Assembly (NCBI GenBank): GCA_900547195.1
Contig: URFQ01000053.1
Span: forward strand, 1 to 18,218
Reading direction: 5' to 3'
Source: an uncultured Butyricicoccus sp.
GTDB taxonomy: Bacteria; Bacillota; Clostridia; Oscillospirales; Butyricicoccaceae
DNA: 18,218 nt
The position numbers and the translations under genes are program-made. This document shows positions 1-6,040 of the stretch, piece after piece; positions within the stretch are counted from its first letter, which is position 1, and every line of letters begins with the position of its first letter. Below the pieces are notes generated by a model. That model was not told the DNA's origin, did not search any database, and worked only from the letters and a program-made list of their open reading frames with translations.

Positions 1-71
1 TCTCGGCACCCTGTTCTCTCTTTGATTTCTTTTAACTGCGCGTTTGGACACTCTGCCCGATGGGCGCCTGC

Positions 72-101
72 TTGACAAACCGCCTTAAAATCGGGTAAAA
101 T
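72..101 (+). promoter_or_regulatory. Sigma-A-type promoter
   Basis: A perfect -35 box TTGACA (72-77) is followed after 18 bases by TAAAAT (96-101), one base from the -10 consensus. Transcription would start near 108. No gene follows directly: a strong terminator hairpin ends at 176, so the product would be a short RNA of about 70 bases unless polymerase reads through to the small gene at 259. Confidence 0.65.
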
Positions 102-107
102 AGTTAA

Positions 108-176
108 GAATCGAGTGGCTTGGGGCTTCTGCCCCGCGAATGCGTAAATCCGGATTTCCGGGTTTACGCATTTTTT
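108..176 (+). ncRNA. Candidate short RNA or transcription attenuator leader
   Basis: Inferred from the promoter at 72-101 and the terminator ending at 176. It would be about 70 bases with two stacked hairpins (122-134 and 139-174). I recognise no known riboswitch class or small-RNA family. It could be an attenuator for the 54-residue peptide downstream or a small regulatory RNA. Confidence 0.35.
139..176 (+). terminator. Rho-independent terminator or attenuator
   Basis: AATGCGTAAATCCGGA (139-154) pairs with TCCGGGTTTACGCATT, with one G-U wobble and a very short loop, and is followed by a run of T to 176. A smaller GGGG/CCCC hairpin (122-134) precedes it. The T run exists only on the plus strand. 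No plus-strand gene is visible upstream, so it most likely ends the transcript from the promoter at 72-101, either as a stand-alone short RNA or as an attenuator for the peptide gene at 259. Confidence 0.8.
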
Positions 177-258
177 ATCCACGTTTCAGGTTGTGGCAGC
201 TTTCCTGCAAGGTTTTCGCGAAAAGTCTCCGCATTTTTACATCTCGGAGGTTATTTCC

Positions 259-423
259 ATGGAATCCACCCAAAACCGGATGGGCGCCGCACCTGTTCCA
301 AAACTCCCGCACGCCGACACGCTCATCTGGACCGCATTCCCGGCCGCGGAAGCGGCCGCGCTTGCCGTGGCGCTCGTGCTCATGCGCATGGTGGCAAAGC
401 GGCAGCTCGAATCCATGGAATAG
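259..423 (+). CDS. Small hypothetical, possibly membrane-anchored peptide (54 aa)
   Basis: This open frame starts at ATG 259, eight bases after a clean GGAGG (246-250), and ends just before a strong terminator (439-475), so it is laid out like a real gene. An ATG-less extension upstream has no better start. The N-terminal half is polar and Pro-rich. Residues about 24-45 form an alanine/leucine/valine-rich stretch that could be one membrane helix, although a glutamate sits near its start, and it is followed by a basic Lys-Arg segment. I do not recognise the family and propose no function. It may be controlled by the promoter and attenuator at 72-176. It could also be a chance frame behind a chance ribosome binding site. 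Confidence 0.5.
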   Translation: MESTQNRMGAAPVPKLPHADTLIWTAFPAAEAAALAVALVLMRMVAKRQLESME

Positions 424-438
424 CCATAGTTTCTATGC

Positions 439-475
439 AAAAAGCCTTCTCCATATGACAGAGAAGGCTTTTTTC
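439..475. terminator. Bidirectional rho-independent terminator
   Basis: AAAAAGCCTTCTC pairs perfectly with GAGAAGGCTTTTT across a nine-base loop. T runs are present on both strands. It serves the small plus-strand gene ending at 423 and the minus-strand SLH gene ending at 482. Confidence 0.9.
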
Positions 476-481
476 TAACCG

Positions 482-1762
482 TTATTTCACGTTTTTCTGG
501 AAACGCACGAGAATGGACGCGGCCTCGGCGCGGGTCGCGGCGCCCTGCGGGGCAAGCCCGGTTGCGCTGCGGCCGGAAATCAGGCCCTTTGCATTCGCCC
601 ACGCGATGGATTCTACAGCATACGCTGAAATGCTTCCCGCATCCGCGAAAGCGCTGAGATCGGCGCGCGCAGTGACCTCCGCGCCCTTGTACTGCGCATA
701 GCGGTACAAAATGGCCGCCATCTGCTCGCGGGTGACGGATGCGTCCGGCGCAAAAGCCGTCGCGCTCGTGCCTGCGACAATGCCTTTGCCCGCTGCCCAC
801 GCAACCGCATCCGCATAATATGCGCCCGCAGCCACATCGGCAAACGGCTGGCTGCCGCCCGCGGGCGTGCCCTCCATGCGGTGCAGAACCGTCACAAGCA
901 TGCCGCGGGTGACTGCGGCATCCGGGCTGAACGTGGTCGCGCCCGTACCGCTGAACAGGCCGCCGTCCACCGCCTCGAGGACAACGTCTTTCGCCCAGTG
1001 GCCGTCCAGATCGGTAAAGGGATTGACCCCGGCAGCAGCCTGGGCCTTTTGGAACGTTATGTTCACTTGATCGCCCGACTGCACGGACACCGTGGAAACC
1101 GCGCCCTTGGATACGCCGTTTACCGTGACGTCCTTGACCGTATACCCGGTGTCCGGGGTAATGGTGACCGTCTTATAATCGCTCGACAGCACAGCGCTGC
1201 CGCCTGCGCCCACAGTCAGTACCGGTTTGGTGCTGGAAGAACCGCCGCCCGAAGAAAAGCCGCTCTTGCGGGTGATTTGGACGGTAAACGGCTCTGAAGT
1301 GGTGTCGCCTTTGGTTGAGCCGTCCTCCTGCACGGTAACGACCTTGGACGAGCCGAGCCGAATGGCTGCCGCGTCGTCTCCGCTGTACGAAAACGTCAGG
1401 CGCGCGACCTTGATGTCGCCCGAAAACGTATTTTCCGCCGTATAAAAGCCAAAGAATGTACGGCCTTCCACCGTGACTTCCGGAGAATGGTTTGTATTCT
1501 GTACCGCTTTGTCCAGGAATTCGACATTTGTCAGCGTCACGCCCGCAGGCAGGTCCAGGCCAAATTCCGCGCCTGCAAAGGCGGTTTCTTCGGACAGTGC
1601 GACATCCACCGTAAAGGTCTGCTGGCTGCTTGCCAGCGTCACCGAAGTGGTCGATGGGGTAATTTTGGCTGCCCAGGCCTGTGCGGTCAGCAGGCTGCAA
1701 GTGAGCAGCATGGCAGCCGTACCGCGCACCGCGCGCCGGGTATGGGTTCGACAAGGTCTCAT
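482..1762 (-). CDS. Exported S-layer-homology protein with cohesin-like domain
   Basis: A 426-residue cell-surface protein. The N-terminus is basic with a hydrophobic core (about 12-30) and an Ala-X-Ala cleavage site near residue 31, a Sec signal peptide. Residues about 33-163 look like a beta-rich cohesin/carbohydrate-binding-type domain (pattern FTVDVALSE, AGAEFGLDLPAGV). A Ser/Gly linker follows (169-178), then a small beta domain (180-238) of a kind common in clostridial surface proteins. Three SLH repeats occupy about 249-297, 307-358 and 370-422, with the conserved TR-containing turns TRGM, TREQ and TRAE. SLH repeats bind pyruvylated secondary cell-wall polymers, so the protein is probably held on the wall. 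The start is ATG 1762, because AGGAGG lies eight bases upstream (1770-1775); a longer frame to 1888 has no ribosome binding site. The cohesin-like call is a resemblance only. Ligand unknown. Confidence 0.88.
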   Translation of the reverse strand: MRPCRTHTRRAVRGTAAMLLTCSLLTAQAWAAKITPSTTSVTLASSQQTFTVDVALSEETAFAGAEFGLDLPAGVTLTNVEFLDKAVQNTNHSPEVTVEGRTFFGFYTAENTFSGDIKVARLTFSYSGDDAAAIRLGSSKVVTVQEDGSTKGDTTSEPFTVQITRKSGFSSGGGSSSTKPVLTVGAGGSAVLSSDYKTVTITPDTGYTVKDVTVNGVSKGAVSTVSVQSGDQVNITFQKAQAAAGVNPFTDLDGHWAKDVVLEAVDGGLFSGTGATTFSPDAAVTRGMLVTVLHRMEGTPAGGSQPFADVAAGAYYADAVAWAAGKGIVAGTSATAFAPDASVTREQMAAILYRYAQYKGAEVTARADLSAFADAGSISAYAVESIAWANAKGLISGRSATGLAPQGAATRAEAASILVRFQKNVK

Positions 1763-2288
1763 AAATTTTCCTCCTGTTTCAGCACGTGCCGGACGGCGGT
1801 CCCCGCTGCCCGGCCGGCCCTGTTTTATGTTGTCCTGTTTATGCGCTGTATGCGCGTAGGATGGCGGCAGATCCTCCGGGTCCATCACGCCGTCCCGTTC
1901 ACATCGCGGCGCTTCGCCTGCTCCCAGCCCTCCGAGAGCGTGCTCCGCTGGGAATACGTCTGTTTTTACTGCATATTTTTCTTCCTTTCCGTGTTTGTCC
2001 GCGCGCGGCGCGGACGGCTGCCCTTTTTGATTGCGGCCGCTTTCCCGGCTCTCCCTCCTTTTTATTGCGCTGGTTTCCTAGTGTTATTGTAAGCGCGCTG
2101 TGTAAAAGTTCGGGAAAGGCGGCCGAAAAATCTTCGTAAATCCGTCCGTCTGTCCGATTGGAATAGCCGTTTTTTGTAAAATTCGTTAAAACTTCAATGT
2201 TGCAGGATATTTTGTGCCGTTTCCGGCCATACTGAGCAGACAGCGCGCAGCGGATCATCTGCCGCAGCGCAGGAAAGGAGTCTTTGCC
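1763..2288. other. Intergenic region between the SLH protein and ferredoxin genes
   Basis: About 525 bases holding the long leader of the minus-strand SLH gene and the upstream region of the plus-strand ferredoxin gene. Several chance open frames cross it, but none has a ribosome binding site or recognisable protein content. The stretch 2085-2215 is AT-richer and probably holds both promoters. I find no hexamer pair good enough to name, and no known riboswitch. Confidence 0.5.
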
Positions 2289-2480
2289 GTGAAAGCACAT
2301 GTAAATTCTTCGTGTATCGGATGCGGGCTTTGTGAAAGCACCTGCCCGGAAGTGTTCCACATTGGGGATTCCGGTCTGGCCGAGGCCATTCCGGACGACG
2401 TGCCGGCCGAGGTGGAGTCCAGTGCCAAAGAGGCGCGCGACGGCTGCCCTGTGGACGCAATCGACTTGACCGCAGAATAA
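2289..2480 (+). CDS. Ferredoxin, single [4Fe-4S] cluster
   Basis: A 63-residue soluble electron carrier. The cluster motif is C9-x2-C12-x2-C15-x3-C19-P, with a distal Cys-Pro at C53 (GCPVDAI). This matches the single-cluster ferredoxins of the Thermotoga/Clostridia type, in which the first three cysteines and the distal one bind the cluster. C19 is then an extra cysteine, and I see no partner for the disulfide it forms in some relatives. The C-terminal half is acidic, as usual for ferredoxins. The start is GTG 2289, set by AGGAAAGGAG eight bases upstream; extending upstream would read through that site. The gene stands alone between the SLH gene and cysK, so its redox partner cannot be read from context. 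Confidence 0.9.
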   Translation: MKAHVNSSCIGCGLCESTCPEVFHIGDSGLAEAIPDDVPAEVESSAKEARDGCPVDAIDLTAE

Positions 2481-2484
2481 AACC

Positions 2485-2514
2485 AGGCCGCCGCAGAAGT
2501 TCCTGCGGCGGCCT
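2485..2514. terminator. Terminator between convergent ferredoxin and cysK genes
   Basis: A perfect 12-bp stem AGGCCGCCGCAG/CTGCGGCGGCCT with a six-base loop. On the minus strand it is followed by GGTTTTATT, making it the cysK terminator. On the plus strand the tail (GTGTGTCTTT) is poorer in T, so termination of the ferredoxin transcript may be less efficient. Confidence 0.8.
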
Positions 2515-2556
2515 GTGTGTCTTTACATGGACAGACACGTACCATGTCGTGCGGTT

Positions 2557-3489
2557 TTATTCCGCAAACAGCGGGGTGGAAAGGTAGCGGTCTCCGGTGT
2601 CCGGCAGCAGCGCCACAATGGTCTTCCCCTTGTTTTCCGGGCGTTTTGCAAGCTCGATGGCCGCCCAGACGGCGGCGCCCGATGAGATGCCGACCAACAC
2701 GCCTTCGCTGCGGCCGATCTGGCGGCCGATTGCGAACGCATCCTCGTTCGCAACCGGGATAATCTCATCATAGGCCCCGGTATCCAGTACGTCGGGGACA
2801 AACCCCGCGCCAATGCCCTGGATTTTATGCGCGCCGGGCGCCCCGCCGGACAGCACGGGTGAGGCGGCCGGCTCGACGGCAACCACCTTGACCGCCGGAT
2901 TCTGCGCTTTCAGATAGCCGCCCACGCCCGTGACGGTGCCGCCGGTGCCGACGCCTGCGACAAAATAATCCACTTTACCGTCCGTGTCCTCCCAGATTTC
3001 CGGGCCAGTGGTCGCACGGTGCACAGCCGGGTTGGCCGGGTTGACAAACTGGCCGGGAATAAAGCTGTTCGGGATTTCCTTTGCCAGCTCATCGGCTTTG
3101 GCAATCGCGCCCTTCATGCCCTTTGCGCCCTCGGTGAGCACCAGCTCGGCACCGTAGGCTTTCATGAGTTGGCGGCGTTCCACGCTCATGGTCTCCGGCA
3201 TGACGATCATCGCGCGGTAGCCGCGCGCGGCCGCAACCGATGCAAGGCCGATGCCGGTATTGCCCGAGGTCGGCTCAATGATCACCGAACCCGGCTTCAG
3301 CAGCCCCCTTGCCTCCGCGTCGTCGATCATGCTCTTGGCGATGCGGTCTTTGACCGACCCGGCAGGGTTCAAGTATTCCAGCTTGGCGAGCAGGCGCGCC
3401 TCCAGGCCGAGCGCCTTTTCCATATGGGTCAGTTCCAGCAGCGGGGTTTTGCCGATCAGCTGGTCTGCGGAAGTATAAATTTTACTCAT
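2557..3489 (-). CDS. cysK: Cysteine synthase A (O-acetylserine sulfhydrylase)
   Basis: A 310-residue fold-type II PLP enzyme that makes cysteine from O-acetylserine and sulfide in the cytoplasm. Seen in the sequence: the PLP lysine in NPAGSVKDR (K47), the substrate loop TSGNTG (74-79), the phosphate-binding GTGGT (181-185), and the C-terminal GISSGA segment with LPDTGDRYLST. Length and motif order are typical of CysK/CysM. The start is ATG 3489, eight bases after GGAGG; an alternative TTG at 3504 lies inside the ribosome binding site. The promoter is at 3619-3647, leaving a leader of about 120 bases with no riboswitch I recognise. It is divergent from an Rrf2 regulator, which suggests sulfur or Fe-S control. 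CysM or another O-acetylserine-type enzyme is a less likely alternative. Confidence 0.96.
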   Translation of the reverse strand: MSKIYTSADQLIGKTPLLELTHMEKALGLEARLLAKLEYLNPAGSVKDRIAKSMIDDAEARGLLKPGSVIIEPTSGNTGIGLASVAAARGYRAMIVMPETMSVERRQLMKAYGAELVLTEGAKGMKGAIAKADELAKEIPNSFIPGQFVNPANPAVHRATTGPEIWEDTDGKVDYFVAGVGTGGTVTGVGGYLKAQNPAVKVVAVEPAASPVLSGGAPGAHKIQGIGAGFVPDVLDTGAYDEIIPVANEDAFAIGRQIGRSEGVLVGISSGAAVWAAIELAKRPENKGKTIVALLPDTGDRYLSTPLFAE

Positions 3490-3618
3490 AATGCTTGCCT
3501 CCAATGGTACAGAAAATGTAATTTTTTCGCCTCAAATTGTTTTACAGGGTAGCAACACATCCGGCGGGCTACGGAGCCGTTCATTTTCAATTCCAATCTT
3601 TCAAGTGGGTTTATAGGG

Positions 3619-3647
3619 ATTATAATCCTGCTTCTCCTTTTTGTCAA
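3619..3647 (-). promoter_or_regulatory. cysK promoter with palindrome over the -10 box
   Basis: On the minus strand TTGACA (3642-3647) and TATAAT (3619-3624) are both perfect and are separated by 17 bases. The -10 box is embedded in the 12-bp palindrome GGATTATAATCC (3617-3628), a plausible operator for the divergent Rrf2 regulator. Confidence 0.88.
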
Positions 3648-3668
3648 TAGGGTTTTTCATTTTTTCTG

Positions 3669-3697
3669 TTGAAATCCCATTTACCCTGTTATATAAT
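3669..3697 (+). promoter_or_regulatory. Promoter of the Rrf2 regulator gene, overlapped by an inverted repeat
   Basis: TTGAAA (3669-3674) and a perfect TATAAT (3692-3697) are separated by 17 bases. The -10 box lies within the imperfect palindrome ACCCTGTTATATAATGGGGT (3683-3702; outer ACCC/GGGT and central TTATATAA match). Such a site is well placed for autorepression. Confidence 0.88.
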
Positions 3698-3729
3698 GGG
3701 GTTATTATAAGAGATGGAGGATTTTGCCC

Positions 3730-4161
3730 ATGATGATTTCAACGCGGGGGCGCTATGCGCTGCGGGTCATGATCGACCTGGCCGAGCATCAGAACGAAGG
3801 ATACATTCCCCTGAAGGAGATCGCGGAACGGGAAGAAATTTCTGAAAAATACCTGGAAAGCATCCTGAAAGTGCTGGTAAAAGGCGAGATCCTGACCGGC
3901 CTGCGCGGTAAGGGCGGCGGCTACCGCATGAACAAACCGGCCGAACAGTGCACGGTAGGCAGCATCCTGCGCCTGACCGAAGGCAGCCTGGCCCCGGTGG
4001 CCTGTCTGGACAAAAAGCCGGTGCAGTGCGCACGCGCAGGCGAATGCCGTACCCTGCCGATGTGGCAGAAGCTGGACACGCTCATCAATGAGTTTTTTGA
4101 CGGCGTCACCATTGCGGACCTCGCGCACCCCATCGAACCCGGCAACGATTTTGTCATCTGA
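3730..4161 (+). CDS. Rrf2-family transcriptional regulator, IscR-like with three cysteines
   Basis: A 143-residue DNA-binding regulator. The Rrf2 start MMISTRGRYALRVMIDLA is followed by a winged helix-turn-helix (about 26-68) containing ISEKYLESIL and the wing LRGKGGGYR. The effector segment carries C92, C100 and C106, the same area where IscR holds its [2Fe-2S] cluster, though the spacing (7 and 5 residues) is not that of E. coli IscR (5 and 5) and the His ligand position is not obvious. The start is ATG 3730, nine bases after GGAGG; the next ATG at 3733 is spaced less well. Known family roles are Fe-S homeostasis (IscR), cysteine metabolism (CymR) and nitrosative stress (NsrR). Divergent placement beside cysK favours control of cysteine/sulfide supply, and the cysteine triad favours sensing through an Fe-S cluster. 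The exact role is inferred. Confidence 0.92.
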   Translation: MMISTRGRYALRVMIDLAEHQNEGYIPLKEIAEREEISEKYLESILKVLVKGEILTGLRGKGGGYRMNKPAEQCTVGSILRLTEGSLAPVACLDKKPVQCARAGECRTLPMWQKLDTLINEFFDGVTIADLAHPIEPGNDFVI

Positions 4162-4182
4162 CCTTCGGGAGCCACCGCCTTT

Positions 4183-4224
4183 CCATAAGAAAAAGCGCCG
4201 CTTTTACGGCGCTTTTTCTTATGG
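4183..4224. terminator. Bidirectional terminator overlapping the yhhQ stop codon
   Basis: A perfect 18-bp stem (4183-4200 with 4207-4224) and a six-base loop, with T runs on both sides of the GC core. It ends both the Rrf2 gene and the minus-strand transporter gene. The stop codon of the transporter (4219-4221) lies inside the right arm. Confidence 0.92.
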
Positions 4225-4977
4225 TTCCTGGTTTGTTTCTTTGCGTACAAGATACACATTTTTATGCGGGATGCCCTCCATACGGCGCCCGTTTTCCCGC
4301 ATGCGCCGCGCAAGATACACCACCGGCGTATCTGCAAGCGAGGTCACGATAAAGATGACATAACTCGACAGCGCAATCGACACCAGCGTCGGCATGTCAT
4401 AGGTGCCCCGGAACGCGAAGCCGGTAAACAGCAGGGTGTTGAGCAGCTGGCTAAGCAGCGTGGAGCCGTTGTTGCGCAGCCACAGGAAGCGATGGCTGTC
4501 CCCGCACTTGCGCGTGGTCAGCTTCCACCAGAAATGGTACATCCACACGTCGAACATCTGCGCGATGGCGTACACCGCAAGGGAGGCGAGCATCATGCGC
4601 GGCGTATTCGAAAACACCTGCCGGAACGACGGGAACATCACATCGTTCGCGCTCACCCGATACTGGAGCCACGACTGGGACACCAGGATAAACAGGACCG
4701 AGGTCGCGACGCCCACCCACACTGCTTTCTCGGCGGCTTTTTTGCCCTCGGTCTCCGAAAGGATATCGGTAACGAGAAAGGTGGTCGCGAACAGGATGTT
4801 GCCCAGCGTCATCTCCATGCCGAAGGCGTCCACGAGCAGCAGCACCTCAATATTGGCTGCAATGGTCGCAAACACGGTAAAGCAGTACATGCCCGAGCGG
4901 CCGAACAGCTTATACCACAGCAGCACGGCCCCATACAGCGCCACCATGGAAACAACGAGTAAAATTTCATTTTTCAT
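4219..4977 (-). CDS. yhhQ: Queuosine-precursor transporter, YhhQ/VUT family
   Basis: A 252-residue integral membrane protein with about six hydrophobic helices. The family signatures are visible: NILFATTFLVTDILSE (60-75), with the Asp/Glu pair in a membrane segment, and NNGSTLLSQLLNTLLF (169-184). E. coli YhhQ imports the queuosine precursors preQ0 and preQ1, and some relatives carry queuine. The start is ATG 4977, with GGGAG six bases upstream. The first codons overlap the end of the radical SAM gene by 11 bases, so the two are translationally coupled in one operon. The preQ1 riboswitch ahead of the operon supports a queuosine-pathway substrate. With a QueL-like partner, queuine is a plausible cargo, but that is inferred. 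Confidence 0.92.
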   Translation of the reverse strand: MKNEILLVVSMVALYGAVLLWYKLFGRSGMYCFTVFATIAANIEVLLLVDAFGMEMTLGNILFATTFLVTDILSETEGKKAAEKAVWVGVATSVLFILVSQSWLQYRVSANDVMFPSFRQVFSNTPRMMLASLAVYAIAQMFDVWMYHFWWKLTTRKCGDSHRFLWLRNNGSTLLSQLLNTLLFTGFAFRGTYDMPTLVSIALSSYVIFIVTSLADTPVVYLARRMRENGRRMEGIPHKNVYLVRKETNQEP

Positions 4978-5689
4978 ATGTTTCTCCCACTCCAAAATCT
5001 GTATTATCCAGCAAAATGTCCACGCGCGGGTCATCCCGGTAAACCGGGTACAACGTGCGCGCAAAGGTATCCAGCACCGCCCGGTCGGGGCGGATGGACG
5101 TGGTGTTTTCCACCATCAGATTGACGCACACGCGCTCGAAATACCTTAGGCCGGTCTCAATGTCGCGCCGCATCGAATCCTGGGTCTGTCCGGTCAGGCC
5201 GAACAGCAGGCAGCATTCGTCAAAGGGTTCGGATATTCTGGCCGGGTCGCTTTCCCCAATGCCCTTGCGCAGGATATTTTCCCGGAAATCCCGGTCAAAG
5301 GTCTCCACGCCGGTCTTGACCTTGACCGTAACGCCCGCCGCGGCAAAGCGCCCGCGCAGCGCCGGAACCTCCTTCCGATGCATCCAGTGGCACTCAAAAT
5401 GCAGGGTCCGGATGGCCTTTTCCCGGCACACCCGCTCGATTTCGTCCATGGTCGCGGGGTCGAGATCGGGAAACGAACCGGAATTGATGACCTCGAGATG
5501 ATGATACACGCCGGTGACATGGCCGAGCACCTGCCGGTTCAGGGCAAGGTTTGCGGCCGCGTCATCCGAGCGGTCCAAATAATAATCACAGAATGCGCAG
5601 CGCTTCCACCGGCATCCGGCGCCGCGCAGCAGGACGATTTCCCGCGGGTTTTTGTCCGTGATCACCGAATAACGCACCATTTCTTCCAT
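4967..5689 (-). CDS. queL: Radical SAM enzyme, probable queuine lyase (QueL-like)
   Basis: A 240-residue radical SAM protein. The cluster motif is C26-x4-C31-x2-C34 (CRWKRCAFCDYY), one residue longer in the first spacer than the usual CX3CX2C. Other conserved-looking patches are INSGSFPDL (68-76), HFECHW (97-102) and GVETFDRDFRE (127-137). It sits directly upstream of, and overlaps, a YhhQ-family transporter gene, and both are behind a preQ1-I riboswitch. In Clostridioides difficile and other gut bacteria QueL is a radical SAM enzyme that converts salvaged queuine to preQ1, and such context fits it well. The start is ATG 5689, preceded by AAAGGA; M4 is a possible later start. The symbol rests on context and remembered family likeness, not on an alignment. 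An uncharacterised radical SAM enzyme of the queuosine pathway is the alternative. Confidence 0.7.
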   Translation of the reverse strand: MEEMVRYSVITDKNPREIVLLRGAGCRWKRCAFCDYYLDRSDDAAANLALNRQVLGHVTGVYHHLEVINSGSFPDLDPATMDEIERVCREKAIRTLHFECHWMHRKEVPALRGRFAAAGVTVKVKTGVETFDRDFRENILRKGIGESDPARISEPFDECCLLFGLTGQTQDSMRRDIETGLRYFERVCVNLMVENTTSIRPDRAVLDTFARTLYPVYRDDPRVDILLDNTDFGVGETYEK

Positions 5690-5712
5690 TGCAGCTTTCC
5701 TTTCTTCCCATC

Positions 5713-5743
5713 AAAAAAGGCACGTCCCCCAAAGGTACGCACC
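5713..5743 (-). terminator. Terminator of the preQ1 riboswitch expression platform
   Basis: On the minus strand GGTGCGT pairs with ACGTGCC (seven pairs, two of them wobbles) and is followed by TTTTTTG. It lies about 55 bases downstream of the aptamer and 24 bases before the radical SAM gene, where a riboswitch terminator is expected. A second hairpin (5764-5787: CCGCGGGGC with GCCGTGCGG, one mismatch) lies between and might act as an alternative structure. Confidence 0.65.
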
Positions 5744-5796
5744 ATCAAAAAGCCCCACGACCTCCGCACGGCAAAAAAGCCCCGCGGCGCATGGAT

Positions 5797-5836
5797 GTCC
5801 TAGTTTTATTTATAGACAGGATGGTTACGAACTGTC
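5797..5836 (-). promoter_or_regulatory. preQ1-I riboswitch aptamer
   Basis: On the minus strand GACAG (5832-5836) and CTGTC (5815-5819) form the P1 stem around a 12-base loop TTCGTAACCATC. An A-rich tail, TATAAATAAAACTAGGAC, follows, ending in GGA that can pair back with the C-rich part of the loop to make the H-type pseudoknot. The GTAACC loop segment also occurs in the Thermoanaerobacter tengcongensis preQ1-I aptamer, where the cytosine recognises preQ1. The genes downstream (QueL-like enzyme, YhhQ transporter) are queuosine-salvage genes. Promoter, aptamer, terminator and gene follow in the right order, so it probably turns the operon off when preQ1 is plentiful. Confidence 0.88.
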
Positions 5837-5858
5837 TTATGCAGTTTTTACACCAAAC

Positions 5859-5887
5859 AGTATACCATATCCCGCCGCCGGGTGCAA
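5859..5887 (-). promoter_or_regulatory. Promoter of the preQ1-riboswitch operon
   Basis: On the minus strand TTGCAC (5882-5887) and TATACT (5859-5864) are separated by 17 bases. Transcription would start near 5852, about 15 bases before the aptamer. Confidence 0.82.
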
Positions 5888-6007
5888 GCTTTTTTCGAAG
5901 ATGGGACGGACAAAGTTCACATGGGAATAGCCGTCATCTACATAGAACTGCGCAATAGGAAAGCGGTGGTTGATGGCGTACTGTTCCAAGATTTGCTTTT
6001 GACTGTT
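5885..6007 (-). pseudogene. Serine recombinase fragment (decayed)
   Basis: One minus-strand frame reads SQKQILEQYAINHRF and then QFYVDDGYSHVNFVRPIFEK. This closely follows the end of the N-terminal part of large serine recombinases (pattern NQ..LL..YA...GF....FYVDDGYSGTNFDRPAF). About 40 residues remain. The catalytic serine region is missing: a stop precedes the fragment at 6008-6010. The frame then runs into the preQ1-operon promoter. It is the remnant of an integrase or resolvase from a lost mobile element. Confidence 0.65.
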
Positions 6008-6040
6008 TCATGCAGCCCTCCTTCTCTCCGTCAAGCGGTG

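Noticed and set aside
1786..2139. Plus-strand frames upstream of the ferredoxin gene
   Set aside because: Arg/Pro/Cys-rich translations without motifs or ribosome binding sites; treated as non-coding.
2085..2215. Promoters for the SLH and ferredoxin genes
   Set aside because: Several TAAAAT- or TACAAT-like boxes exist, but none has a convincing -35 box at 16-18 bases.
3490..3611. Possible riboswitch in the 120-base cysK leader
   Set aside because: Only a weak GTAGC/GCTAC stem is visible; no S-box, T-box or other known consensus could be matched.
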